A program made the position numbers and the translations under genes. A stretch of DNA of 8,084 nucleotides from Chloroflexota bacterium (GTDB taxonomy: Bacteria; Chloroflexota; Dehalococcoidia; Lucifugimonadales; JADFKI01): positions 1 through 8,084 of the forward strand of contig JAGGDZ010000263.1 in NCBI GenBank assembly GCA_024648655.1. The letters are read 5' to 3'. Each line of letters starts with the position of its first letter. Positions within the stretch are counted from its first letter, which is position 1. Under the pieces are notes generated by a model that saw nothing but the letters and a program-made list of their open reading frames with translations, had not been told where the DNA came from and made no database searches. Of this stretch, positions 1 through 6,630 are shown one piece after another.

Positions 1-566
1 GCCTGGGTTTGGAAGAACGCCGCGCCCGCCGCTATCTTCTTTTCCATTCGGCCGATTTCACGGTCTAAGTCGTCTGCGCCCGGGTTTACCACGGCGCCCA
101 CAAACAAGTCCGGCGCGCCGCGCAGGTTCGCGCCCGACATGTCGCTGCCGGCCTGCAATCCGGTCAGAGATTGCAGCAGTGCAGTCGAGTCGATGTCGAA
201 TACTGGCTTGGCGTCGGGATGATCGCCGCCCCCGGGGTGGTCGCCTGTCATCGTGACGATGTTGCGAATCCCCAGCGCCGCCGCCGCCAGCACGTCCGCT
301 TGCAGCGCGATGCGATTGCGGTCTCGGCAGGTAATCTGGAGTATAGGCTCAAGTCCTCTGTCAAGCAGAAGGTGGGCGGCAGCAATCGGCGACATGCTCA
401 TACGCGCCGTGTGTGAGTCCGTCAGGTTGAATGCATCCACCACGCCGCGCAGCGACTCCGCACGCTTTAGGAGAGGCACCAGTTCCGTACCCTTCGGTGG
501 GTTAAGCTCGGTCGTGATGACGAATTTTTCCGATTGGAGCAACGCGGCAAGAGACTTGTCGGCCAT
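1..566 (-). CDS. metF: Methylenetetrahydrofolate reductase family protein, N-terminal part (MetF-like)
   Basis: The minus strand from 566 to the left edge is open for 188 codons, with the C-terminal part outside the window. The protein begins MADKSLAALLQSEKFVITTE and continues with the family hallmarks LNPPKG (about 21-26), FNLTDSHTARM (about 46-56), QITCRDRNR (about 77-85), AALGIRN (about 95-101) and TGDHP (about 106-110), consistent with an FAD-binding TIM barrel. MetF-type enzymes interconvert 5,10-methylene-THF and 5-methyl-THF in the cytoplasm, feeding methionine synthesis or C1 oxidation/fixation. The ATG at 566 is preceded by AGGTGG (573-578 on this strand's complement) with a 6-nt gap, a good ribosome binding site. 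It diverges from folD, the preceding step of the same pathway, which supports the call. The type resembles the short MetF forms seen outside enterobacteria. Whether the missing C-terminus is normal cannot be seen. Confidence 0.88.
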   Translation of the reverse strand, partial: MADKSLAALLQSEKFVITTELNPPKGTELVPLLKRAESLRGVVDAFNLTDSHTARMSMSPIAAAHLLLDRGLEPILQITCRDRNRIALQADVLAAAALGIRNIVTMTGDHPGGGDHPDAKPVFDIDSTALLQSLTGLQAGSDMSGANLRGAPDLFVGAVVNPGADDLDREIGRMEKKIAAGAAFFQTQ

Positions 567-623
567 CTTCCACCACCTATAGCTTTCCATCAATGTTAGC
601 GTAGATTTAGATGCGGTAGGTTG

Positions 624-631
624 ATTATAAT
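624..631. promoter_or_regulatory. Palindromic shared -10 element between metF and folD
   Basis: The octamer ATTATAAT is its own reverse complement, so a perfect TATAAT is read on plus (626-631) and on minus (629-624). It lies in the 140-bp gap between the divergent metF-like and folD starts, about 75 nt before the folD ATG and about 58 nt before the metF ATG. Upstream -35 matches are weak on both strands: TAGATT with an 18-nt spacer on plus, TTTCAA with a 17-nt spacer on minus. Activity in both directions is inferred. No factor-binding site was recognised. Confidence 0.45.
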
Positions 632-706
632 TTGGGCGATGAGCGATTGAAAGTATAGAAACTGACATGTATGTCCAGGATGAAGGGAATAGAGAAGGGG
701 ATAGAT

Positions 707-1603
707 ATGAGCGCGACACTGATTGACGGCACGAGCATCGCAGCGGAAGTGCGCGGTGAAGTCGGAGAGGGTGTAGCTGAGATGCGCGCCAAGCACGGCA
801 TCGCGCCAGGTCTGGCGGTAGCGCTCATCGGTGATGATCCCGCGTCTGCCGTGTATGTACGCATGAAAGAGCGAGCCGCAGTCGAGGCTGGCATGGTGTC
901 TGAGACAATCAGGCTGCCTGCCGATACATCGCAGGATGAGGCTCTCGCGATCGTACAGCGTCTTAACGAGGACGCACGCTATCATGGCATCCTAGTGCAG
1001 CTTCCTTTGCCCGACCATATCAGCGAGGATGCCGTGATAGAGTCCATCAATCCGGACAAGGATGTTGATGGGCTGCATCCCTTCAATATGGGATTATTGA
1101 TGGCAGGCAGGCCGCGTTTTATTCCGGCGACACCGTTCGGAATCCAGCAGATGCTCTTGCGGACGGGCAATGATCCATCGGGCAAGCATGTGGTCGTGTG
1201 CGGGCGCAGCAATATAGTGGGCAAGCCAATCATTAATCTGCTGATGCAGCGCAGGGACGGCGCGAACGCGACCGTGTCAGTCTGCCACACGCGCACCCGC
1301 GACCTCGCGGAGATGACGCGGCAGGCGGACATCCTCATCGCGGCGGTGGGCAGTCCACGGATGATTACGGCAGACATGGTGAGTGCGGGCGTGGTGGTCA
1401 TTGACGTGGGTGTGAATCGCGTCGATGCGCCGGAACGAAGGCGCGGGTATCGTCTGGTCGGCGATGTTGACTTCGATGCGGTGTCTGAGAAGGCATCGGC
1501 CATTACGCCGGTGCCCGGCGGCGTGGGGCCTATGACTATAGCCATGCTCTTGCAGAACACGATGACCGCGGCGCGCCGGTCGATCCATCCGGACCTGCGA
1601 TGA
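707..1603 (+). CDS. folD: Bifunctional methylenetetrahydrofolate dehydrogenase / methenyltetrahydrofolate cyclohydrolase FolD
   Basis: FolD catalyses the NADP-dependent oxidation of 5,10-methylene-THF to 5,10-methenyl-THF and its hydrolysis to 10-formyl-THF in the cytosol. With the start at 707 the product is 298 residues, a normal family length. Visible signatures are YVRMKERAA (50-58, with Tyr50 and the expected catalytic Lys54), ILVQLPLP (95-102), INPDKDVDGLHP (114-125), the dinucleotide-binding CGRSNIVGKP (165-174), VIDVGVNRV (231-239), LVGDVDF (250-256) and the C-terminal ITPVPGGVGPMT (266-277). The usual PCTP segment reads PATP here (140-143). The frame is open from an ATG at 671, but the ATG at 707 is preferred because AGAAGGGG (693-700) precedes it by 6 nt and the extra 12 residues resemble nothing in FolD. 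It overlaps queA by ATGA, so translation is probably coupled. Confidence 0.96.
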   Translation: MSATLIDGTSIAAEVRGEVGEGVAEMRAKHGIAPGLAVALIGDDPASAVYVRMKERAAVEAGMVSETIRLPADTSQDEALAIVQRLNEDARYHGILVQLPLPDHISEDAVIESINPDKDVDGLHPFNMGLLMAGRPRFIPATPFGIQQMLLRTGNDPSGKHVVVCGRSNIVGKPIINLLMQRRDGANATVSVCHTRTRDLAEMTRQADILIAAVGSPRMITADMVSAGVVVIDVGVNRVDAPERRRGYRLVGDVDFDAVSEKASAITPVPGGVGPMTIAMLLQNTMTAARRSIHPDLR

Positions 1604-2679
1604 CAGCACAGACTCCCGACGGCGTCCTGCGAACATCGGACTTCGACTACGACCTGCCGGAGTCGCTGATTGCCCAGACTCCGATGGAGCCGCGGGACCA
1701 CTCACGCCTGATGTCGCTGTGCCGCGCTGATGGCAGCATAGGACATCACCGATTTTACGAGTTGCCAATTTTGCTGCGGCCGGGCGACCTGATGGTCTTC
1801 AATGACAGCCGCGTGATGCCAGCGCGACTGCGGGGCAATCGCGTTTTGCCCGAGCGATTGCGCGTATCGCGTGATTCTGGCGGCGCAATCGAATTACTGC
1901 TTCTCGCACGCCTGTCGCCCGGTATCTGGCGCGCCATCGGGCGGCCGGGACGCCTGTTGCGGCGCGGGTCCGAATTCGTGGTGACGGGCGAAGGCGGCTC
2001 GATGAGAGGCGAGGTGCTTGAAATCGAGCCTGAAGGCGAGCGCATCATCCGTCTGGATGACGAGGAACGCCTGCACGATGTGGGTGAAGTGCCGCTGCCG
2101 CCGTACATCACTGAGACGCTGGCGGACTCCGAACGCTACCAGACGGTATATGCGCGCGAGGAGGGTAGCGCAGCCGCGCCCACTGCCGGTCTGCACTTCA
2201 CCGACGAACTGTTGAGGCTGATCCGAAGTAAGGGCGCGGCGACCGTGTTCGTTACGCTGCACGTGGGCTGGGGCACATTCCGCCCGATCAAGAATGACGA
2301 CCCTACGGAACACACTATGCATGCCGAATACTGGGAGCTTTCACCCGAAGCTGCAGAAGCCATTCGCAGCGCCAAGGCGGAAGGAAGACGGGTCATATCA
2401 GTGGGAACGACGGCCGTGCGTCTTCTGGAGCACGCGGCATCGAAGTCCGAGGATGGGTTGCCAAACGCGGGTTCCGGCTGGGCGGACATCTTCATCACAC
2501 CCGGTTACCGCTTCAAGGTCGTTGACGCGCTGATAACGAACTTCCACCTGCCACGTTCCACGCTGCTCATGCTCACCAGCGCCATATCAAGCCGCGACCT
2601 GATGATGCGTGCCTACAACGAGGCAGTGGAGCAGCGATACCGCTTCTACAGCTTCGGCGATGCAATGTTCATACATTAG
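1600..2679 (+). CDS. queA: S-adenosylmethionine:tRNA ribosyltransferase-isomerase QueA
   Basis: QueA transfers and isomerises the ribosyl group of SAM onto 7-aminomethyl-7-deazaguanine at tRNA position 34, giving epoxyqueuosine. The 359-residue protein is full length and carries the family motifs in order: FDYDLPESLIAQTP (15-28), RDHSRLM (32-38), DLMVFNDSRVMPARL (63-77), GEVPLPPYI (162-170), RYQTVYA (179-185), APTAGLHFT (193-201), VTLHVGWGTFRP (218-229), HAEYW (241-245), VISVGTTAVRLLE (265-277), FITPGY (298-303), NFHLPRSTLLML (314-325) and a C-terminal YRFYSFGDAM (347-356). The ATG lies inside the folD stop (ATGA), so it is almost certainly cotranscribed and translationally coupled. The stop codon (2677-2679) lies inside a short heptamer repeat array. 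No other queuosine gene is in the window, so whether the precursor is made or salvaged cannot be told. Confidence 0.97.
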   Translation: MTAQTPDGVLRTSDFDYDLPESLIAQTPMEPRDHSRLMSLCRADGSIGHHRFYELPILLRPGDLMVFNDSRVMPARLRGNRVLPERLRVSRDSGGAIELLLLARLSPGIWRAIGRPGRLLRRGSEFVVTGEGGSMRGEVLEIEPEGERIIRLDDEERLHDVGEVPLPPYITETLADSERYQTVYAREEGSAAAPTAGLHFTDELLRLIRSKGAATVFVTLHVGWGTFRPIKNDDPTEHTMHAEYWELSPEAAEAIRSAKAEGRRVISVGTTAVRLLEHAASKSEDGLPNAGSGWADIFITPGYRFKVVDALITNFHLPRSTLLMLTSAISSRDLMMRAYNEAVEQRYRFYSFGDAMFIH

Positions 2680-2708
2680 GTATCAGGCATTAGGTATCAG
2701 GCGTCAGG
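2674..2708 (+). repeat. Five-copy tandem heptamer array over the queA stop codon
   Basis: Five consecutive 7-bp units are readable: CATTAGG, TATCAGG, CATTAGG, TATCAGG, CGTCAGG, with consensus YRTYAGG. The first four form two exact copies of the 14-mer CATTAGGTATCAGG. The first unit supplies the last residue of QueA and its TAG stop, and the rest lies in the 59-bp gap before the next gene. The array resembles the short tandemly repeated heptanucleotides known from some cyanobacterial genomes. Relationship to any named family is not established, and no hairpin is formed. Confidence 0.75.
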
Positions 2709-2738
2709 GCTAATTGGGATAGATAGGATGAGTGAGGA

Positions 2739-3224
2739 ATGAAGGTATTTACGCTGACAAACGAATTGTGGCTGCCTCAGTCGCCCGAAGAAGTCTTTCC
2801 TTTCTTTGCGGACGCAGGCAACCTAGAGCGCCTCACGCCGCCGTCATTGCGTTTCCGTATCCTGACGCCGACGCCAACCGAGATGGCAGTGGGTACGCTG
2901 ATAGACTACCGTATCGGGCTACGCGGCATTCCGATGAGCTGGCAGAGCGAGATAACGGCATGGGAGCCGCCCTATCGGTTCGTGGATGAGCAGCGGCGCG
3001 GTCCGTACCGTCTGTGGGTTCATGAGCATGTGTTCATTCCACAGGGCGCTGTCGCGCAAGGGGGCGACGCGCAGGGAGACGGAACGCTTGCCAGGGACAT
3101 CGTGCAGTACGCTGTTATCGGAGGGGCAATCGTGCAGCGCCTGTTTGTCGCATCCGAGCTAGAGCGCATCTTCGAGTATCGCAACGCCGCGCTAAAGGAC
3201 TACTTCGCGGTGGGCGTAACCTGA
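2739..3224 (+). CDS. SRPBCC-superfamily (START/polyketide-cyclase-like) protein
   Basis: This 161-residue protein has the layout of small SRPBCC ligand-pocket proteins: an N-terminal strand (FTLTNELWLP, 4-13), the helix segment EEVFPFFADAGNLERLTP (17-34), a run of strands including GTLIDYRIGLRGIPMSWQS (52-70), WEPPYRFVDEQRRGPYRLW (75-93), then RDIVQYAVIGG (119-129) and a C-terminal amphipathic helix ELERIFEYRNAALKDYF (140-156). The fold binds hydrophobic ligands, but the substrate or any catalytic role cannot be predicted. The loop between two strands (103-116, AVAQGGDAQGDG region) is Gly-rich and looks like a small imperfect 15-bp in-frame duplication (3054-3083). The ATG at 2739 has AGGA at 2725-2728, a rather long 10-nt spacing. 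The gene follows queA by 59 bp in the same direction and may be read through from folD-queA. Confidence 0.82.
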   Translation: MKVFTLTNELWLPQSPEEVFPFFADAGNLERLTPPSLRFRILTPTPTEMAVGTLIDYRIGLRGIPMSWQSEITAWEPPYRFVDEQRRGPYRLWVHEHVFIPQGAVAQGGDAQGDGTLARDIVQYAVIGGAIVQRLFVASELERIFEYRNAALKDYFAVGVT

Positions 3225-3246
3225 ATAACGTTCTTCGACTCTATAT

Positions 3247-3265
3247 CTTCCGTACAAAACGGAAG
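3247..3265 (+). terminator. Hairpin after the SRPBCC gene, weak terminator candidate
   Basis: CTTCCGT, loop ACAAA and ACGGAAG form a perfect 7-bp stem 23 bp after the stop codon at 3222-3224. No T-run follows on the plus strand, so it is not a canonical intrinsic terminator. It could stabilise the 3' end of the folD-queA-SRPBCC transcript or be a binding site ahead of the MFS gene. Confidence 0.3.
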
Positions 3266-3300
3266 TGCGCCTAATGTGCCCCAGTTCTCGCTTGCGGCAT

Positions 3301-3331
3301 TAGCCAGAAAGGCGGTAGCGTTTTATACGCT
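3301..3331 (+). promoter_or_regulatory. Possible promoter with overlapping inverted repeat upstream of the MFS gene
   Basis: TAGCCA (3301-3306) and TATACG (3324-3329) are separated by 17 nt and each match 4 of 6 sigma-70 consensus bases. The -10 lies within the inverted repeat AGCGT-TTTAT-ACGCT (3317-3331), which could serve as a small operator. A start about 60 nt before the ATG at 3391 would result. Matches of this quality are common by chance, so this is tentative. Confidence 0.22.
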
Positions 3332-3390
3332 GCGAGTGTCTGTTCGGTGCAGCAGAGGTGAGGGAACGCAGCGGAAAGTGTGCAACCGTC

Positions 3391-4614
3391 ATGATGTACA
3401 CGAACACGATAACCAGCCGCTTCTTTCGCTCTTTTCAGCAGCGCAACTACCGCCTACTGTGGCTGTCCGACGGCGTTACCAGCTCCGCCGAGCAGATGGA
3501 ATTCCTAGTGCTGGTGTGGTTCGTCGCCACGCATACGGAATCCGCCTTTCTCGTAACTCTGTACGGCGCTCTTCGCTTCACGGGCACCCTCTTTGCGCCC
3601 TTCTACGGTATCGTTGTGGACCGCTACGACCGTCTGATGCTGCTGAGGGTATCGCGCATAATTTTCACCGTCATCGCCCTCATAATCGCGGCGCTCTCCT
3701 TCCTGGGGCTTATCCAGATCTGGCACATCTTCGTTCTGACGGGCGTAGCCGGTATGGTACGCGCGTTCGATAACGTAACGCGCCAGACGCTCCTGGCGGA
3801 CATGGTGCCGCGCCGGAACCTCGGCAACGCCATCGCTCTTACAAGAACCGGGCGGGACACGACGCAGATAGTCAGTCCGGTGATAGGCGGCTTTCTGCTT
3901 GACTCATTCGGGCTGGGCTGGGCTTATGTCGTCATTATCGCGCTGCTCATTGGCGGCACCGCGCTCACCATTCCGGTAAAGCCGCCGCCCAGATTTCCTG
4001 CCACTCGTGGCGAGTCCATATTCACGACTCTCGCGGAAAGCTTCCGCTATGCTCGAAGCCACCAGGTCATACTCGCGCTGCTCCTTCTCGCCTTCCTCGT
4101 CAATTTCACGGGCTTCCCGCTTAATCAGGGTTTAGCGCCCGTTTTCGCCCGTGACGTGCTACTCACCGACTCCACGGGTTTGGGCTGGCTGCTCGGCGCG
4201 TACTCAGCAGGCGCATTCGTCGGCTCGATAATCATAGCGGGCATCGGCAATATGGACCGCGCCGGCAGACTGATGTCGCTTGGCTCAGTCGCATGGCACG
4301 CGTCAGTCGCCGTACTTGCCGCCTCCACGCTCTTCAACGTTTCTCTTAGCCTGCTCGCACTCACAGGTCTGGTGCAGTCCTTCACTATGGTGACGATGTC
4401 CATTCTGCTGCTTGGCAGCACACCTACCGAGATTCGCGGGCGCATGATGGGCTTGCGCTCGCTCGCCGTGTACGGTCTGCCACTCGGACTCCTCGTATCC
4501 GGCGCAATCGCCGACACATTGGGGATCAAATTCGCCCTAGTGGGCAACGGCATCATCGGAATCGGCATCACGGTGATCATCGTCTTAGCGCTCAGAGGTA
4601 TCTGGCGCGCCTGA
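3391..4614 (+). CDS. MFS transporter, EntS/MFS_3-like drug or metabolite exporter
   Basis: The 407-residue product is a polytopic inner-membrane protein with about 12 hydrophobic segments, typical of a Major Facilitator Superfamily permease. It opens with SFQQRNYRLLWLSDGVTS (14-31), the usual start of the MFS_3/enterobactin-exporter-like group. The loop 2-3 motif A reads GIVVDRYDRLMLL (73-85), and DNVTRQTLLADMVPRRNLGNAIAL (split at about 127-150) is another conserved block of this group. The central cytoplasmic loop lies near 197-222, and the second half contains the motif A-like IRGRMMGL (348-355). Substrate is unknown; proton-driven export is inferred from the family. The frame is open from a GTG at 3358, but I chose the double ATG at 3391. 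No strong Shine-Dalgarno marks either start, so the exact start is uncertain by up to 11 codons. No regulator or biosynthetic cluster adjoins it. Confidence 0.88.
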   Translation: MMYTNTITSRFFRSFQQRNYRLLWLSDGVTSSAEQMEFLVLVWFVATHTESAFLVTLYGALRFTGTLFAPFYGIVVDRYDRLMLLRVSRIIFTVIALIIAALSFLGLIQIWHIFVLTGVAGMVRAFDNVTRQTLLADMVPRRNLGNAIALTRTGRDTTQIVSPVIGGFLLDSFGLGWAYVVIIALLIGGTALTIPVKPPPRFPATRGESIFTTLAESFRYARSHQVILALLLLAFLVNFTGFPLNQGLAPVFARDVLLTDSTGLGWLLGAYSAGAFVGSIIIAGIGNMDRAGRLMSLGSVAWHASVAVLAASTLFNVSLSLLALTGLVQSFTMVTMSILLLGSTPTEIRGRMMGLRSLAVYGLPLGLLVSGAIADTLGIKFALVGNGIIGIGITVIIVLALRGIWRA

Positions 4615-4646
4615 CGACACATCTATGACTTTGGTGTACGGCTTCA

Positions 4647-4671
4647 GTGTCTGACTTCATGCGTCCGACAC
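4647..4671. terminator. Imperfect hairpin between convergent genes
   Basis: GTGTC-T-GAC, loop TTCATGC and GTC-C-GACAC form a 9-position stem with one internal mismatch. It sits in the 136-bp gap between the stops of the plus-strand MFS gene (4614) and the minus-strand dehydrogenase (4751), where a bidirectional terminator is expected. It lacks a U-tract on both strands, so it is a weak candidate. Confidence 0.3.
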
Positions 4672-4750
4672 CTCTTGCTGTTGAATGCCGATAATCTCCG
4701 GCTGATCGAACCATGGTTGACCGAACGCGCTAATTCCCTAATGGCCGGCG

Positions 4751-5743
4751 TCAGTTTTCAAGAACGGTGGGGTTCATCACTCTTTGCGGCTTGCCCTCGA
4801 TGTAACCGCGTATATTTTCAAGGGTCTGCCCATAGAACGCTATATATGTTTCATGCGTTACATAACCGAGGTGTGGGGTCAGGAGAACGTTGTCCAGAGT
4901 AAGAAGCGGATGGTCGGCTGGCAGTGGTTCTCGATCGAAGACATCCAGCCCGGCGCCTGCAATTATGCCCGACTGAAGTGCGCTTATAAGTGCGCTTTCG
5001 TCAACTATGGGACCTCTGGATGTGTTCACGAGGTACGCTGTTGACTTCATCAACTCGAACTCTCTTGCTCCGAGCAGCCCTACGGTTCTTTCACTCAGCC
5101 GCAAGTGAATTGTTACGATGTCCGACTGATGCAGAAGTTCATCCTTGCTCACCAGCAAGGCGCCGTTGGACTCGGCATGCTCTTGTGTCAGGTTCCGGCT
5201 CCACGCGAGAATGTTCATGTGAAATGCGCGCGACACCTCTGCCATCTGGCTGCCGATGTTGCCGAGTCCCAAGATTCCAATCGTCTTGCCGTCCAGCCCT
5301 GTGCCAAGAGTGCGCTGCCACGAGCCTGAGCGTGTCGCCTGATGCTCGAGAGGGATATGGCGCAGGAGTCCGAGGATCAAGCCCCAGGTAAGCTCCATCG
5401 TCGCCCTCGACGAACCTTCAGTTCCACAGACTACGATGCCAAGTTCGGTTGCAGCTTCAAGGTCGATGGCGGCGTTTCTCATCCCCGCGCTGGCTATCAT
5501 CTTGAGATTGGGCAGGCGCGCCAGCAAGGAACGTGGGAAGGGCGTTCGCTCCCTTAGCGCCATGACAATATCGAACTCTCTTAGCCTATCGACAATGGCG
5601 TTCTCGTCGGTTAAGTGGTCGTGGAACACTTCGACCGCGCATTCGGAACCGAGTGTGGACCAGTCGGCATAATCGAGAGCGACTCGCTGGTAGTCGTCAA
5701 TTAGGGCTATTTTGGTCACGGATTTAGTCATGGATTCATTCAT
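4751..5743 (-). CDS. D-2-hydroxyacid dehydrogenase family protein (SerA/GhrB-like fold)
   Basis: The 330-residue cytosolic oxidoreductase reduces 2-keto acids or oxidises D-2-hydroxyacids with NAD(P)H. The Rossmann nucleotide-binding loop is GLGNIG (159-164). The family's catalytic triad is visible: Arg243 in NTSRGPIVDE, Glu272 in DVFDREPLP and His291 in TPHLGYVTHE. The substrate-domain motif is SAGMRNAAID (85-94). After the second Rossmann strand it reads AWSRN (180-184) instead of an Asp, which in this family suggests NADP(H) preference (inference). It lacks the C-terminal ACT domain of long SerA proteins, so a serine-biosynthesis role is not implied; glyoxylate, hydroxypyruvate or other 2-keto acids are all possible. 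Start: the ATG at 5743 has AAAGGA only 1 nt upstream, while the in-frame ATG at 5731 has it 13 nt upstream, so either may be used. It lies 72 bp downstream of comF on the same strand. Confidence 0.92.
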   Translation of the reverse strand: MNESMTKSVTKIALIDDYQRVALDYADWSTLGSECAVEVFHDHLTDENAIVDRLREFDIVMALRERTPFPRSLLARLPNLKMIASAGMRNAAIDLEAATELGIVVCGTEGSSRATMELTWGLILGLLRHIPLEHQATRSGSWQRTLGTGLDGKTIGILGLGNIGSQMAEVSRAFHMNILAWSRNLTQEHAESNGALLVSKDELLHQSDIVTIHLRLSERTVGLLGAREFELMKSTAYLVNTSRGPIVDESALISALQSGIIAGAGLDVFDREPLPADHPLLTLDNVLLTPHLGYVTHETYIAFYGQTLENIRGYIEGKPQRVMNPTVLEN

Positions 5744-5815
5744 GTCCTTTCTTGAGTGGCGGTTCGGAACGGCTCAATGGGTTTAGAAGGGCGGGTGGTA
5801 ATTGCCGACACCGCA

Positions 5816-6577
5816 TCACATCCAGATACGGCTAACACCGCCTTCGGAGTCGTCATCGGCAGAGCGCTGCGCCTGACGCGCGAAGGCTATTCCCCAGACA
5901 TTCAGAGCGCCCGCGTCCTTTAAGGCTTGGGCGCAATCGGACATAGTGCTGCCAGTGGTGACGACGTCGTCTATCAGCATGTAGCGCTTGCCCTGCACGT
6001 CTGCGCGGCATTCGAAGGCGTCGGTGATGTTGAGCCGGCGGTCGCCGGGCGATTCCATGCTGACTTGTGGCGGTGTATTGCGTGTGCGCCGCAAAGTATC
6101 GGTTTCCACAGGTATGCCCGTAAGGTTGCTCAGATCTCGGGCGATAAGCTCGGACTGGTTGAAGCCGCGACTGCGTTCTCGCCTGGGATGGAGCGGCACG
6201 GGGCAAAAGGCGTCGATGGGATACGGGTTGCGTTCCAGGTATGCGGCGAGAAGGCGTGCGACGTAGGGCACAGCAATGCGTATCCGGCGGTACTTGAGGT
6301 CGTGGAGGATGCTCCTTGCACTGCCACGGAACTCGTAGGGCGCCCGTACACTATCGAAGGCAGGAGCGCTGCGCCTGCATGAATCGCAGAGTTGCGGAAC
6401 GCGCGGGCTGGCGCAGAGGAAGCAGTACGGACGCCGGAGAGGCGGCAGGTCGGATTCGCAATCGGCGCAGAGATAGTTACCCTCGCGCTTGCAGACCACG
6501 CAATACTCAGGCAGAACGAGGTCTAGCAGCGCGAGGGATGTCTTTTTCAGCAGATGTCCTACGGGGCTTGAGTCCAC
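5816..6577 (-). CDS. comF: ComF family protein (zinc-ribbon plus phosphoribosyltransferase domain)
   Basis: From a GTG at 6577 the product is 253 residues, a usual ComF length. The N-terminus holds four CxxC pairs (Cys26/29, 37/40, 52/55, 64/67), a double zinc-ribbon. The C-terminal type I phosphoribosyltransferase domain has PVPLHPRRERSRGFNQSELIA (split at about 127-146) and the PRPP loop MLIDDVVTTGST (200-211) with the two acidic residues Asp203-Asp204. ComF proteins are known for DNA uptake in transformation, but the family is very widespread and its molecular activity here is unproven. A longer open frame runs to an ATG at 6796 inside the preceding gene, but its first 73 residues are antisense-frame and repeat-derived sequence and are rejected. 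The GTG start has only AGGGG close by, so the start is uncertain. The last 20 residues are an acidic tail (ADDDSEGG). Confidence 0.9.
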   Translation of the reverse strand: MDSSPVGHLLKKTSLALLDLVLPEYCVVCKREGNYLCADCESDLPPLRRPYCFLCASPRVPQLCDSCRRSAPAFDSVRAPYEFRGSARSILHDLKYRRIRIAVPYVARLLAAYLERNPYPIDAFCPVPLHPRRERSRGFNQSELIARDLSNLTGIPVETDTLRRTRNTPPQVSMESPGDRRLNITDAFECRADVQGKRYMLIDDVVTTGSTMSDCAQALKDAGALNVWGIAFARQAQRSADDDSEGGVSRIWM

Positions 6578-6592
6578 GCCCCTGAAGATTCG

Positions 6593-6620
6593 CCGGATCC
6601 CTGCCTTCGCTGGAATGACG
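6593..6620. repeat. Degenerate copy of the dispersed 'VIPAKAGI' palindromic repeat
   Basis: On the minus strand this stretch encodes in one frame VIPAKAGIRR, the tell-tale false peptide of a short palindromic repeat found between genes in many bacteria. The core TGCCTTCGCTGGAATGACG matches the common right half. The two arms ATCCCTGC and GCTGGAAT flank a CTTC loop, and 6 of 8 positions pair, so the hairpin is decayed compared with the usual perfect stem. It fills most of the 53-bp gap between the propeller gene stop (6631) and the comF start, and it creates the spurious upstream extension of comF. Confidence 0.65.
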
Positions 6621-6630
6621 CCTGGCAATT

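Noticed and set aside
982..1701. 239-codon minus-strand frame opposite folD
   Set aside because: It is a shadow of folD and the start of queA, with no domain resemblance and typical high-GC antisense composition.
3274..3303. Nine-codon reading frame after GGAAG, a possible leader peptide before the MFS gene
   Set aside because: No attenuator-like alternative hairpins or codon run (such as repeated amino acids) follow it. A frame this short occurs by chance.
3276..3773. 165-codon plus-strand frame overlapping the MFS start
   Set aside because: Runs out of frame through the well-supported MFS gene, is Arg/His-rich and has no recognisable family.
5816..6577. Reading comF as evidence for natural competence
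   Set aside because: ComF-like proteins are nearly universal in bacteria, and no other competence gene is in the window.
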